Source: Wyeomyia smithii (Eukaryota > Arthropoda > Insecta > Diptera > Culicidae). From it: a DNA stretch of 64,000 bases. The position numbers were made by a program, and so were the translations under genes. The notes below the pieces were generated by a model. That model saw nothing but the letters and a program-made list of their open reading frames with translations, had not been told where the DNA came from and ran no database searches. Shown here piece after piece: positions 1-12,166 of this stretch (the first letter of the stretch is position 1; each line of letters opens with the position of its first letter). Location: the NCBI RefSeq assembly GCF_029784165.1, contig NC_073696.1:90095310-90159309 (forward strand), in the 5' to 3' direction.

Positions 1-2460
1 CAAGTTCTTAAAAAGATATAAATTTTCATAGACCGTAAGCCGGGGTGAGATTGTGCCATTGTTTGTCAGCCATCCCATGGCGACCACGAGACCAAAAAAA
101 CAAATCAATGGTGCTACATTCCGTATCGGAGCCATGTTGAACCGAGCTTTTAAACTATATAGCTAATCAACAATAATGAATTATTCAAACATATTTTTCG
201 CTTAGAATACATTCCACTGTTGAATTTTTTCTAGTATATTTTTAAAAAGGTTCACGCAAAAGTTGGAGTGTGCGTAACCAGATCATTTATGAGCGAAATT
301 AGCGCATTTACTGATCAAAATTGGAACCAGTTCAACGCATGTGCGTTGGGCATAACGCATTTGATGCTCTAGCGTATTTTGAATGTATTGCGCAGCTCCA
401 AACCACTACACTTATAAAGCATCAACCGATGTTCAGAAGGTTGGCATCGTTAAAACAGTGCAACCAGCAATCAATACTGATAAGTTGGGTACTGACTCCA
501 TTGAAGAAATTATTGCCTGATCGATTCACTTTCATGAATCAGGTCATTTGAAAACATCATTCAATCATTAACAATAAACAAAAACATGAGATTAGTCCAA
601 AACATTTTGAATTTAATTATGACGCTGGTTTCATTCACATGCATTCGGTTCTGCGTTACTGGCACCAGCGTCAATAACTTCCGTGGCAACAAGGCTCGCC
701 ATTGGCTGTTTCGGTTGCTGACGATTTTTAGGGATGCACGAGCCGTTGATACGCACCGGCTCGCGAAAGTAAAGAACGGTTTTTTGAGCGTCTCGAAACT
801 GATAGTTCGCCCGAAGCCGAAGTTTACCGAGACATTACGATTTTTGTGTATATGATACATATTCTGATTTTGATCTCTGTCAATGTGTTCCTTGTACATC
901 TTTTGCGTTATGCGTATCACGCATTGGTTGTGCGAAGTCAGAGCAAATTCTGTGCGAATTGAAAGGACACATTGGATGATTAAAGCTTGAACTTTTGCGT
1001 GTTGAAAAATCGATATCTCTTATGCATGCCAAAAACCGGCGCTTTTATCCCAATTGGACTACAATTTGACTGTCAGAAAAATTGCCCGCAGGCGTATTTT
1101 TATAACCCATGTTCTGAAATCATTTTGGCATTGCAGAGAAAATTGCGAAGAGCATATGCTACCTCAACTGTGTTTTACAAACAGGCAACAGAACTCTTGA
1201 ATATATTCATCCCCAATGGAAACCGCATTACAAAGCACATCATTTTCGTTTGCCGTGTTTTTTTTCTTCTACATGAAAGATCAGAAATGTTCATGATTTC
1301 GTTAGAGGTTAGATTGAAATACAACAAATACAATTCGTAGCGGTTGCTGACATAGGCAAACTCTAATTTTATGTCAGAATATTTTCATTGCTCAGTATAG
1401 CGACGAAGTGCGACGATTTTACACGAGAGTTACAGAGGAATTTTAAGACAAAAACTTGCAAATCATACCGAATCGACTTTCGAACCTTAAGAAAAAATGT
1501 GTGCTCATTATAAAGAATTTAAAAAAAAATCCGAACATAAAATTTTATGCCAAAATGATTTAATTTTGTTGATTACACTGGTAAACACAGGTTTGACCCT
1601 AGAGCTTCAACTGCAAAAAATAAAAGATTATAGCTCAAGAAAGGGCTACTATTTTGAGCTTTAGGGCAACATTTTTTCACTTTTGTCCACCAAAATTTTC
1701 AAATGATTGATTTCATGAAATTCTGGAAATGTTGTTGTTGAAATTTATCTAAAATTTAATGTTAAGTCTGCACAGGCACCAGCAGCGAGTGATCAGATTC
1801 GCGCTCTTCACGATTCATTTCATAACGCTCAGTTCGTTGATATTGAAGTGTGACCTGGCTTACGTCTCTTGCATTTTCTCTAATATAACGTAAGGATATT
1901 GTCACAACACCTTTGTCGTAATAGCTGACTGCTCCTGACTGGTGCTAATTGTCACACGTCTACTATTCAACGACAATCACAGACTGTCTTTGTGCATTCA
2001 AATGTGAAACTTGTTCACAATGCCTCAAAAGTATTAAAAAAGATTTTTTTTTATTCGGTTTGTAAATGTCATTTTGTTCTTTCATTTCAATTAAATAATC
2101 AAAATTCGACTTCAATAAGCTAGAAGGACACCAGAAAAAAAAGAATCATTTAAAATTGATGTCTTATGCACGAAAGGAAAATAGGAAGCCGGCTTACGTT
2201 TCTGCTTGAATTATCCAAACACAAATCTTGAAAAACCCAATCAATTGTTTTTGCGTCACATCAATGAGAAGTATCCGACACTAGAATGCTCCCGAAGGAT
2301 ATTGGATTACCAATTTTATTTTTTCATGCAGCGCGAGTGTCGTTTGTATGTACAATCATATTTCAATCATTCATTGTGATTATTGAGAAAGAAATCATTT
2401 TTTAGTTTAATTTATGCTATTCATAACCTACTTTCTCTTTTCGATACAGTAAATGCTATG
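1..2460. other. Unassigned AT-rich sequence
   Basis: No protein family, repeat boundary or RNA gene could be recognised. Open frames at 321-551, 586-855 and 987-1340 are short and overlap frames on the other strand, and none shows a known motif. The sequence may be intronic or intergenic, or may hold a transposon too decayed to name. Confidence 0.4.
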
Positions 2461-2468
2461 AGGATAAA

Positions 2469-2664
2469 TTTATTCCATTAACATTTTACTTTTTCTATTT
2501 GCACTGAATTCAAATTCGTCCACAAAGACGTACTTTTATTGAACTTTATTCCCTCTGGTGGTGCTTCCATTTGCACAAACCAATAATGCTGACGCCGGTT
2601 CGTTCCTGTCAAAATTTGAAAATCATTCATATGCGAAATTCTCCCCACGATCCAATCCGGTGTC
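2469..2664 (-). CDS. Possible terminal exon of an unknown gene
   Basis: On the minus strand a pyrimidine-rich tract ending in TTTTCAG stops at about 2665. It is followed by an open frame down to a stop at 2478-2480, reading TPDWIVGRISHMNDFQIL and onward for roughly 60 residues. A canonical AATAAA lies at 2474-2469, only a few bases past the stop. The order acceptor, open frame, stop, poly(A) signal is what a 3' terminal exon looks like. I do not recognise the protein and could not place a matching donor or phase for the preceding exon. The frame just upstream (GYGCGFTDLDSGFRK, about 2760-2815) could belong to the same gene. Chance remains a real alternative. Confidence 0.28.
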
Positions 2665-3326
2665 CTGAAAACAAAAAAATAAAACAAACTAGTAGTGCAC
2701 ACGACATTTCACAGCGAAACCTCCTCTGACTTGCATTCCAGAAATCGTTCCATGACGTAATCACCTTTCGAAACCCAGAGTCCAGATCAGTAAACCCACA
2801 GCCATAGCCGGGCAAGTGATGCAATCAGTTTGGGTGTCGCATCTTCTGTTCCACTTTTGTTCGTTTTTTTTTTTGCAATTCACGCGTCATCGTACGCGAC
2901 TTTTTCACTGTCCAGAGTACTGTGTGGACAGTCATGGTGGGATGGACATAAACTCTATCGTCCCACGCCTCATAATAGGACGAGGTTTTACACTATCAAA
3001 CCCATTGTATGACACGAAAAGTTTAACGCCCAAGCGTATCCAGTTACTGGTAGTGTGTAATTTTTGGTTTAACTTTTGCTAAAGCAATTTCCGCTTTGCG
3101 TCAAAAATAGGGTTACTAATCCTATGTACGAACTCCATTAACTCTTTGTCCGACCACGCAGAGGAAAACATTGCTTCCTTGAAATTTCCCCTGCCGACTC
3201 GGAGGACATGCTAGGAATCTTAGATAAGCGGACTTCAGATAGATAGAGTTTCATTTAGGAAAAAATGTGGAAAAGTACTGCATGCAATTCTTCTCATGCT
3301 TCCTTCTGGACTTTGTTGAGCCAGAG

Positions 3327-3665
3327 TCAGCGCCGCGTGGGAGAAGAGTGAATGCAAATATTATCACTGCAGTGTAGGGAACCACACCCCATACCTTCCT
3401 CCGGGGCAACCAGATGCATCGATTTCCAAGGATCGTGAAGTGGAAATATGACATTTGTTTGCGTTCCTCTTGGTTGATTGAATCCAAGCCGTTTCATTTC
3501 CATCCAGGATCGGGTGATGTGCTTATTGAGTTTTCCCTCCAATGGTAAGTGATGGAACAACCAAAGGGCAATGTTTAATGTCTCGTTATATATTTGCTTG
3601 CTACGCCGTTCCCAACGAAAACACTTCTCATATATGCGTAAATAATTGAAGATAAAGAATGACAT
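3327..3665 (-). CDS. Open frame of 112 residues, possible internal exon
   Basis: This minus-strand frame contains a varied, protein-like stretch (ALWLFHHLPLEGKLNKHI, then FPLHDPWKSMHLVAPEEG). A GAAG/GTATGG donor-like site follows the segment ending VAPEE, after which the composition looks intronic. It is on the same strand as the candidate terminal exon 0.7 kb downstream, so both might belong to one gene. No domain was recognised and no clear acceptor was found. Confidence is low. Confidence 0.18.
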   Translation of the reverse strand: MSFFIFNYLRIYEKCFRWERRSKQIYNETLNIALWLFHHLPLEGKLNKHITRSWMEMKRLGFNQPRGTQTNVIFPLHDPWKSMHLVAPEEGMGCGSLHCSDNICIHSSPTRR

Positions 3666-3669
3666 GTGA

Positions 3670-4560
3670 AGTAATTTGGTTTTATGGTAAGCGTCACTAA
3701 CGCTGCGTTGGTGCTCTTGACGTGAATGACGTGATAATTCGTTACCTAAACCACATATATTTTTTATGATAATTTAATCAGTACAATATTTTTACAAACA
3801 TAAATGTTTTCAAAAGAAGTTGGTCAAGCAGTTTTCAAAAATAAACTGCTAGATATTTCCACCTGACCGACGAGACCGACTTCAGCTGCAGGGGTAACTA
3901 CTAAAACACCAGCCACTAATTTTATATCAATTCTGAGAAACTTCAGCTGTGCCGGCTGCAGTAAAGTTCAAAGCTAACTATCATAGGAGAATGAATCATC
4001 CCAGAGGCATGCTACTGAGGGTATGGATCGACTCCGATATCGGCTCTAACAAAAGGTAATAAAAGTTTTAAATAAAACCTCATCCTATAAACTATCTGTC
4101 TGTCTCTATGCATAAATTAATCAACCTGCTTTGTATGCTTGTAATAATTTAATCGCTATTTTAATTTGCATAATTAATCTGAATTTGATGGATATATAAT
4201 GAGGGTCATCAATTTCTCTGTCTATTTCGTATGATTCAGCCCCGGACTAATGTACCTTTTTCAACATCAACCAATTGGGTCGAATTGGCAAACCCCCTGA
4301 TAAATTCGCATAAATGTCGTAGTAACGTAGTAATTTAGATGTAGATTTACGACAACGTCTAGATGCAAATTGTGAAAACAAAAATGCTCACTTTCAAAAG
4401 CATAAAACTTAGCAATCAGTTGAAAAAAGAGCTGTGCTTGTTGACTATTATACTGTTGATGAAAAAATAATGTACCCTGAGCACAACGTTCGACTACAGA
4501 GTGCAGCGCAGTTAATACTCTTTTTCGTTTGCATTCATTCTTTTACCTGCGCTGCGCCGC
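3670..4560. other. Unassigned intergenic-type sequence
   Basis: AT-rich sequence without a recognised gene, terminal repeat or tandem structure. Confidence 0.4.
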
Positions 4561-4587
4561 TTAGTTTTTGCGTTGGTCCTCTTCGCG

Positions 4588-4624
4588 GGTATTTAAGACA
4601 ATCATACGGTTTTTCTTGCTTCAT
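4588..4624 (+). promoter_or_regulatory. TATA-like core promoter upstream of the H2A remnant
   Basis: GGTATTTAAGA begins near 4588 and is followed about 33 nt later by a TTCATA initiator-like sequence near 4620. The H2A-type ATG lies about 65 nt further on, at 4687, a plausible leader length for a replication-type histone gene. The site's retention suggests that the H2A copy arose by DNA duplication including its promoter rather than by retroposition. Confidence 0.4.
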
Positions 4625-4686
4625 ATAGGGAGCAGTCCTGATCTTCGTCACAATGCTATTCCTTTCAATCGAATTTTCAAGTTATA

Positions 4687-4856
4687 ATGTCTGGTTGTGC
4701 TAAAAAGGCAAAGTCAAGGGAAAGATAAAGTCCTGTTCATCTCGTGCTAAGCTTTGTACTTGTAGGTCGAATTCATTGCCTGCTACGAAATGGAAATTAT
4801 GCGTGTTGGTGCTGGAGTAGCTGGCGGCTGCTATGTAGCTCACATCGAACTTTTAA
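4687..4856 (+). pseudogene. Histone H2A pseudogene, 3'-truncated
   Basis: The ATG at 4687 opens MSGCAKKAKSRER followed by a stop, resembling the MSG...KAKSR start of core histone H2A. A second frame then reads VGRIHCLLRNGNYA, matching the H2A alpha-1 segment VGRIHRLLRKGNYA. A third stretch matches VGAG and the LAAVMEYLTSELL region with small deletions. H2A pairs with H2B in the nucleosome; this copy cannot, because it carries a nonsense codon, at least two frameshifts and a lost C-terminal half. Homology ends near 4856 in unrelated pyrimidine-rich DNA. No poly(A) tract is visible and a TATA-like element lies upstream, so it is probably a duplicated gene fragment rather than a processed copy. 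The H2A assignment rests on two motif blocks in the right order. Confidence 0.7.
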
Positions 4857-5429
4857 ACACTTCTTCCCCCTCCCCCGTCCCAATCCATGGACAACCGTGG
4901 ACATTGACAAAATCACCTCCCCATCCCCTGCCACCATTTTTGTTCACGGGGACATATTTCATTATTTTTTTCTTCAAACCAGCAAAGAAATCCCAATACT
5001 CGCAAACACCTTTATAGTACATAAGAAACCAAAAGAAATTTTATCACAAATTATGCTCTGAATGATTGATAACTTTGCTAAGCACCGGTAAAACAACACA
5101 AAATACTTCAAAATTCCCGCTAAAATTACTTCTTGCAAAGTTCCTGGAAATCTTCTGAAATACAGAAATTGTCAAAACAAAAATTGATTTCTCTTAGAGT
5201 TGCAGACCGCTCGAGAAATCAGATAAAAACCAAAAACAAAAAAATTCAACAGTAAGTTCAAAATGGCTACAAGTTTCTATGGAAGCTAAAAAAATATTGA
5301 AAGAAAACAAATACACCCAATTTAACTCACCAAACCCATGAAAACGCTCCAAGATGACTGACTGAAGACATTTTAAACAGAGAGTAAAAAATATAATTTT
5401 AATTTTAGTTCAACAAGCTCTTAGGAAAA

Positions 5430-6110
5430 CAAATGATACTTTTAAACCGAATGATACTTTTAAACTTGGTTTTAATCCCCGAATACCGAAGTCGTCGGGT
5501 TTACTTTCCTCCGTCAGGCTTTAAACGCGTCGGATTTTCTCGTGTAGACATCGGAGCCCTCTTTGTCCTACTACGGAGTGGGTTGTTTGAGCTTGCAACG
5601 CGGTGTAGAGAATCCAGCCCGCTAAGAGGTTGTATTTATCAAGTGGTGAAAGATCTTGAACATGACATTCAGACAAACATGATCCAACTGTTGGTAGGAA
5701 TGCTGTAAGAAACTTTTTAATTGGATCAGGTACATTGATGTATTATGCATACTACTTAGGGAAATCATGGGATCTTTTCTGAGGAGTTTAGGAGAGGCAA
5801 GATTTTTTGCTTTCTAGACTCACCGAGATTAGTACAAGATGTTTCCGCTGGTGGATCGTCAGAGTACTGACTCTCGTCAGATGACAGGAGATCAAATGAG
5901 TTTGATATAAGGGTAGTAGTGGGCGCAGTCTTCTTGAGAATGTGAGCGTAAGAACGCTAGGAACGTCCCTTCAGAGACCACTGCAATTTATACCGGCGCT
6001 GTATATACAAATCAGAAGATCATATTGAGTCTCTCCGCAGTAGGTATATACACATTTCAGTATTTTTACTGCACGAATCATCAGCATGATTCGAGGAACT
6101 GGCAGCACGG
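5430..6110 (-). pseudogene. Decayed I-type non-LTR retrotransposon fragment (gag end plus ORF2 piece)
   Basis: Nucleotide blocks match the intact I-type element at 45.8-51.1 kb in order and in the same (minus) orientation. 5,480-5,660 matches the endonuclease-RT linker (48,290-48,490), 5,680-5,740 matches the ORF1/ORF2 junction (49,340-49,390), and 5,900-6,080 matches the ORF1 region after and around the zinc knuckles. Most of the endonuclease domain between 5,660 and 5,680 is missing, so an internal deletion has joined ORF1 to mid-ORF2. No open frame survives. It is related to, but clearly diverged from, the 46-51 kb copy. Confidence 0.7.
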
Positions 6111-6119
6111 CTAATTGAC

Positions 6120-7690
6120 GACGCGTGTTCCGAAATCTCTTCGCTTAAATTATTGATTTATATGTGATTAAAGAGGCAAAACCTGTTTAAAAGTGTAAAG
6201 ATGTGCTCTGTGATGCTTGGTTTATGTGAGAAAAGTGAAGGTTTAGTGAAAAACACAGTGTTATTTGGGGGAAGTGATTATTTATCCACGCTTGAAAATT
6301 GAAATTTGTAAGGCCGGCAAAGTGTCGAGTGTAATTGAGGTAGTGTCAGAATACATAAGTGTATGTGTAAGCCCAACGCCACTCTACTTCAACCAGCCAA
6401 GTCCAATAAAGCCGAAGAATGAATGCCGGCTACGAGCCAAAAACGGGCCGGTAGTCTGTGGTTAACTTGGCAGAAGGTCAAAGCGCGGAGTAAGTTAAAG
6501 TGACATGGAACGGAATAGTGAGCCAAGCAGGGAGAAGTGAAAAGGATAAGTATCAGGCATCTCAAACTTTACGCATTTCCATAGGAAAAAAATCCGTATC
6601 ATCATGGGTAGGGGAAAGTGGAGCAAGGGAGCCAAAATGCAAAGAGCGGTTCAATTATTTTTACTTTAATAGTCGATCTTTTGTTACTTCCTTATAAGTG
6701 TATGTGTATATCACTTCTTTTAAAATGGTGTGAAACATGTACATCGATTTCACCAATATTGACAGAACTGTATAATAGGTTATGAATAAAGAAATTTCCG
6801 CGAATCGTTAGGTATATGTCTTCTATTATCGAATTTGCAATTAATTCTTTCAACAATAATGATTGTCTACTAACATTGATTAATACTTTTCCTTTTTATT
6901 TATTATAAGAGTTGCTTATTTGGTAACCCACTTTGCCCCATCTTCCCCAGAATGTGTGGAGAGCTTTGAATGCGAGGTCTGCTCAAGATAGATTAAGTTG
7001 TTTATTGAATGTGTGACAGTGTGCGTGAGAGGTGATTCATGTTGATTTGCGTTGTGTGGCGGTTTCGATTTGAGTAGCGTGGTTGGTAAGAATTCTAGCA
7101 GTAATTGCAAACAGCAGCCTCTTATCAGACGTGCGGGTTTGCCTGCAAGATGCAGGTTTGTATGCAGATTTCAGTTGAAATGCCTCATATATTTTCTGCG
7201 ATGCATTGAACAGTCTCGTATAGACCTTTCTATGGTAGTTTGCACTGACAAGAATTAAATTATTTTTATATATATTATTGTAGTGTGTGTAGTACAGTAT
7301 AATTTTTTAGCGATGAATCTGTGCGCCATTCAACGGCGAATTCATCTTCCATGTGTAGCTACTACGGCGTAGCACTTTCGTACTGTAACCTCATTTTTGC
7401 ACCACTTGAAAAGTGTACCACACGATTGCTGTTTATCTATTTTGCGATATTGTCTTCAAATTGCGAACTGAAATATATCTGATGACTCTGTTTTAATATG
7501 CATTGTCATTTCGTTTCTATTTATGACTTCACTAGCTTTTGAATAATTATTTTACGCTATGGCAAACTTTTGTTAACTATGATAAATTTTCATAGACGCA
7601 GATCCGAAACGGTAAAAGGAATAATAATTGTTTTGACATTTTGTAAAAAGTTTAGGAATACTTTATTGTTGTGTCGAGTTCGTTTCTGCG
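6120..7690. other. Unassigned sequence
   Basis: No recognised gene or repeat boundary. The open frames here (for example 6265-6465 and 7052-7258) show no known motif. Confidence 0.35.
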
Positions 7691-7696
7691 GCCGTG

Positions 7697-8680
7697 CTGC
7701 ACCGTCCCGGACTACATTTTACAGCTCGAGAACGAACACGCAGGCGACACCACACTTAGTTGTCATTTTTTTTTCGTACTGCCTTTGAGAGCACCTGTTT
7801 TTGTTGTTGGTGTTTTCGTGTTTTCGGCCTGCAACCTGTCTCTTCCGGGTGTAGTCCGGGATACAGGGGGTGTAGTCTATGGTCACTGTATACTTTGCTG
7901 GTCTGGCGGACTGGATTTCGGGAACCAGTGTGAACTGTCACAACGGGAACCAGTCGATAGTGCGTCGATTTTCGCATTTGAAGTATTGTAATCGTGCCGT
8001 AAAAAGATACAGAATAAATTATACTCAATAATTGGACTTTTTATGACAATTGCTATTTTTTTGAGAATAGTTATTGTAATGAATTAATGATATCACAATA
8101 ATGTTAAATTTATAATGTGAGAAAATCACAAGGAATTTTTTTTTGTCGCATCAATAACGTGCTCTTTTTATAATTAATTGTTTATTGATAACATTATACT
8201 GACATAGATTTGCTGTCCTGTCGCTTTTCACGCTGTACTATTGTACGGGAAATGCTCAATCGAAACAAAATGATTTTTTTTATAATTTTCTCTTCCAACG
8301 AATAAAGGAATTATCAGGTAACTCGCAAAATTTTAGCCATTTTCCTCTAATCACCGCATTCTTTGGAAACCTGAGTAAACTTGTTTGTTTCTTTGTCCTT
8401 CGCCAATTGCTGTTACATTTGTTATAAACGCACTTCATTTTCACATCAAATGTTTACTTTCAAAGAAGTCATATGCAACATGAATTATATCCAGTGGTGT
8501 CAGGATTTTAATGTGAAAAAGTGGGTTGCCAGTTGCATGGTTCCCCACTCCGCCAGACTAGTAGGGTACAGTGACTATAGTGTAGTCGGATACAGAAAAA
8601 GTGTAGTCCGGAAAGTGAAAAAAAAAAACAAAAAAAAAACAACAGAAAAAACAGTACAGAACATAAGTGTAGTCCGGGTG
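7697..8680. repeat. Possible non-autonomous element with TGTAGTCCGG motifs
   Basis: CCCGGACTACA near 7702 and TGTAGTCCGGG near 8669 form an inverted pair about 970 bp apart. Further copies of TGTAGTCCGG or close variants occur near 7851, 8581 and 8602. No target duplication was identified and the interior has no coding motif. It could be a decayed inverted-repeat element or coincidental motif reuse. Confidence 0.3.
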
Positions 8681-8689
8681 TGGATGCGC

Positions 8690-9735
8690 CGAGGGGGCGA
8701 GTTCGACATGATTCATGATTCTACGCATGTCGCGGTGTTTAACGAAATAGTACACATCGCTCAACTTAGTAATGAGCCAACATAACGCGTAACATTACTT
8801 TAACTCGTCGTGGCACGAGTGTGCGCGGTAATGCTCTAAGCAGGGTTTTATTAGAAAGAGATGTTTTCACCCAGATAGTACTGGTGTGGTTTGTGGAATT
8901 GGAGTATATGGTGCATTGATGCTAGTCGAAGTCGAGATCTTATGATTAAATTTTTCGATTTTTTAAGCTTTTTGTGTACTATAGAGGTTTTTGTATACTA
9001 TGTCCCAATTTCAACTAGTTCGGCATTTTGTTAACAAACTTGAGATATATATTTTGGTCAATATGCATATCTGCATTTATGAAACTATTGAGGCTTTGTA
9101 TGCATGAAACTTTGCCAATTTTTCTATTTGATATGTAACACTTGCATCGACAACTAATAGAGAATCGGTGTGAAATATCGAATTTGTGAGCGTCTGCGTC
9201 GGTAGGCGTGAATTGAACGGTCGTGCATAATGCTTCGGTGTAAACGCGTTTTCGGCCCGGGAGAGTTTTGCTCATAAGAATGTTTTCGAAATGTATTTAC
9301 CCAACTCTATAATATGTTAGTTCAAATCGTCCACATAGCGTAGTACATATAACATTTTGCGTTTCTCTAGGATATACCACACACACTTGTGCGTGGCCCT
9401 AAAAACACTCTAATGTTTATTTCTGCTTTAACCCGTCTCAAATCAGGAAACCGCTTATTGAGCACAGAAAAACAATATACAAGAAACGTCGTTAGTCGAC
9501 CTGTTAAGCTCAAAGCCAGATATCCGGGTGACCAAATATCTAGAGACTTTGCGTCGATACCTTTCATGAGGTCGTATTTTCTACAGAATAGTTATAACCG
9601 TGTTATAATTTTCGGTATAAATAGGGTCACTTCACAAAGAAGTGATTCGAGTGGCGAAGCGTTAACGTAGAATCAACTCTCGTAGCTTTCGTAACATTGT
9701 GTAGTCAGCTAAGATAAATTAATGGGAGATGCGTT
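8690..9735. other. Unassigned sequence
   Basis: No recognised gene. Short frames on both strands show no family motif. Confidence 0.35.
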
Positions 9736-9739
9736 TCGG

Positions 9740-10665
9740 TAGTTTCATAATGACTTCATAAACAGATGTCCGAATATTTGCGTCTGTCTGAATCAAGTCA
9801 TAGGTCTGGTATCCTCGCGTGCGCTTTATTTTTGCGGTGTTACATCATCAAACAGAACGAGCTCGGATCGCGCAATGATTTCCGTAGAAGATTTAATGAA
9901 CTTGTACGCGCGATATTTGATATTATAAACCCGGTACTCGAACTCAGCGCATCGTTTACCAAAACGAAACCTGCTGCAAACCCTACCCTTTTCTCCAACA
10001 TCCCAGTGATTTCTCGTGGAAGTGCAGAGGTGTTCTCGGCTTCCGATAAAGCGAGTATCACGTCAACATATTCCTATACACACTCCTTCTTTGACCTGCA
10101 TTCGGATGCGGCCGGCGCTGGTATTGCCTAACATAAAGATTAAGGTCATCAGTTTTTACACATTGAGGATGGATGTTAGTCCCAAACATCATCCGTTGGT
10201 TCTCTGTGTAATTACAGCTGATCTGACAATAACGGAATAGCAACCGCGGGCGGTCAATCATGCTCATGCTCATGCACGAATCATCAGCATGATTCTCCCC
10301 GCACTAACCGCACCGTGCTTTTTTGCAACAGTAGGCGGCTGTGTGGCCTAACTGTTTACAGTGAACGCAGTTCATTACTAGATACATGCAGCTACACATG
10401 CAGCCATACCCGGTGCAGATCTGGCAAATGTGACTCGACACTCTGAGGTAGCAATCCTGTTGGGCTACCCGACATCACTAACCAAAATGTGTAATTTGTT
10501 TAGTCTAGTTATAGAAATATCAGCTACGGCCGAGAAGCGTGACCTTAGGGTCTTTGAAATCTGTATTTTATTTAGCGATTTCGATTTAGGGCCTGCTTTG
10601 GACCGAAAGTAAACGACTAACGGTGCTGTCGATCCGTCTGGACTAGCGAACCTATACATTAGAGA
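9740..10665 (-). pseudogene. I-type retrotransposon ORF1 (gag-like) pseudogene
   Basis: Read on the minus strand, 10,659-10,465 encodes VVYFRSKAGPKSKSLNKIQI and continues through ISITRLNKLHILVSD, aligning with residues 53-97 of the intact ORF1 at 49.3-50.65 kb. Further on, 10,385-10,280 reads MNCVHCKQLGHTAAYC and then CGENHADD with one stop, matching the first two zinc knuckles (MNCLKCKQLGHTASHC, CGEQHADD). 10,061-9,840 reads SALPREITGMLE, similar to the EFPALPGTSK tail. The ORF1 product binds element RNA in the ribonucleoprotein particle. Stops and frameshifts break it and no ORF2 follows. The first copy of a 71-bp inverted repeat sits directly at its 5' side. Confidence 0.75.
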
Positions 10666-10812
10666 AATGACAAGACACTCACCGTTAAGGCAACTGTCAA
10701 CATCAAAACGGATAACGGCAATGCAAAATGATACAACTCGCCCGTTTTGATGTTGACAGTTGCCTTAACGGTGAGTGTCTTGTCATTTCTCTAATGTATA
10801 GGTTCGCTAGTC
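10641..10812. repeat. Perfect 71-bp inverted repeat with 30-bp spacer
   Basis: Bases 10,641-10,711 are exactly the reverse complement of 10,742-10,812, with a 30-base spacer. The arms begin GACTAGCGAACC and end CATCAAAACGG. Beyond the arms a few more bases pair imperfectly. The left arm is continuous with the gag-like pseudogene, so the right arm is probably a local inverted duplication of the gag 5' region. Transcribed, it would form a long perfect hairpin. Confidence 0.95.
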
Positions 10813-10819
10813 TGGACGC

Positions 10820-12160
10820 AGGGGGTCATAGGGAGCTTGCTTGTCGTCGTCAACCTCCGTTGCTCATTGGATAGCACACTATCACAATGAAATGGTGAAA
10901 GTGATGAAACATTTCCACCAAACTTTGTATAGTCGATTGATAAGCAGATCCGAAGTATACTTCTGCTTCGCTCCTGGTTGGCGCAGTCCGATGCACAATC
11001 GACACAGTCAAAATAGAATCGAGATGCCATGTCACTCGGTCAGACACAATAGCTCCGGATGATAAGCGCGAACAATTGCTTAGCCGTGAAACAAAGTCCG
11101 ATACACTCGACTGTAAAAACGCGGAGCAGCACAAAAATGATTCGCACGCTACTGACGATGAAACCGGAACCGATGATAATGCAGCTTGCAAAGCATGAAA
11201 ATGAAACAATCTCAAACCTATCTTCAACTTCTAGAAGACAGAACAACCAGAAAATTACATGATCAGAGTGGTGAAAAAGTTTTTAAAATTAAATTTCTTC
11301 TTTTCCCCTGATTTTTCCTGATGTTTTCCAGCATTCAGCAGAAAAAAAGTGCAACGCAGACGAACGCAACTTTGAAATCCCAGTGGAACAAATATTCGAT
11401 CGTATATGAAGCCATAATAAGAGTTCAACCCTTTTCAACGCCAAAGAGCCGTTTAAATTATTTTCCCTGATAGTTTTTCAATTTTCAGATATTCCCAGAT
11501 TTTTTGATCGATAAATGAATTCCCTGACATTCTTTGAATTTCAAGGTTTTCGCCACCCTGATGATAAATCATCAGCCAAAATGCTTGAAAAAACGAAAAG
11601 CAGCGAAAAAATCACAGTATTTAATTTCAAATTGGAAGACAAACTATTCGAAGAGCGAAGCAGAGAAAAACCCCTAAAACCAGGAAAAAAACAGATAAAA
11701 ATTGATCTCAAAATACAATCTTATAACAATGAAGGCTAACTATAAACCTCAAAATATAACGAACTAAGGACTATATCAAACTCAATTAGGAATGCATTAA
11801 AACTGTTGTAGAAGTAGCTTGAAACATCTGAAAACACTTCGAAAGGTTTGAGAAAATTAGAAACAGAATTCCGAGCTCAGCTCAAAATAGTTGAAAACGC
11901 GTCTGGAAGCTAGAGAAAGCCAACAATGAAGTTAATGATTTAAAACAGCCTTACGAAAAGTACTATCTTTCCGTGATAGCAAATTTCAAACTAATTCGGC
12001 TCTCATTGTATTGCACAACTCTACCTACTCCCCATCCGTTTGGTACACAGCTCGACAGCCACTGACGACAGCGCAGACAAGCTTTGCCAAACGTTATTTT
12101 TCCTCTTCCAAGCTGTCGCTAATGACAGCCTTTGCTGCGCGACATCCTTCGACCCAAATC
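10820..12160. other. Unassigned sequence
   Basis: Open frames on both strands between 10,841 and 11,262 overlap each other. The plus frame is rich in acidic and polar residues, but no domain is recognised. The rest is AT-rich without visible structure. Confidence 0.3.
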
Positions 12161-12166
12161 TGAGAG

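Noticed and set aside
5433..5708. 91-residue plus-strand frame
   Set aside because: Antisense of a decayed I-type ORF2/ORF1 fragment; its apparent similarity to the 48.3-kb plus frame arises because both are antisense of the same element region.
10850..11227. 125-residue minus-strand frame
   Set aside because: Ser/Cys/Val-rich, overlapped by plus-strand frames, and no recognised domain; treated as chance.
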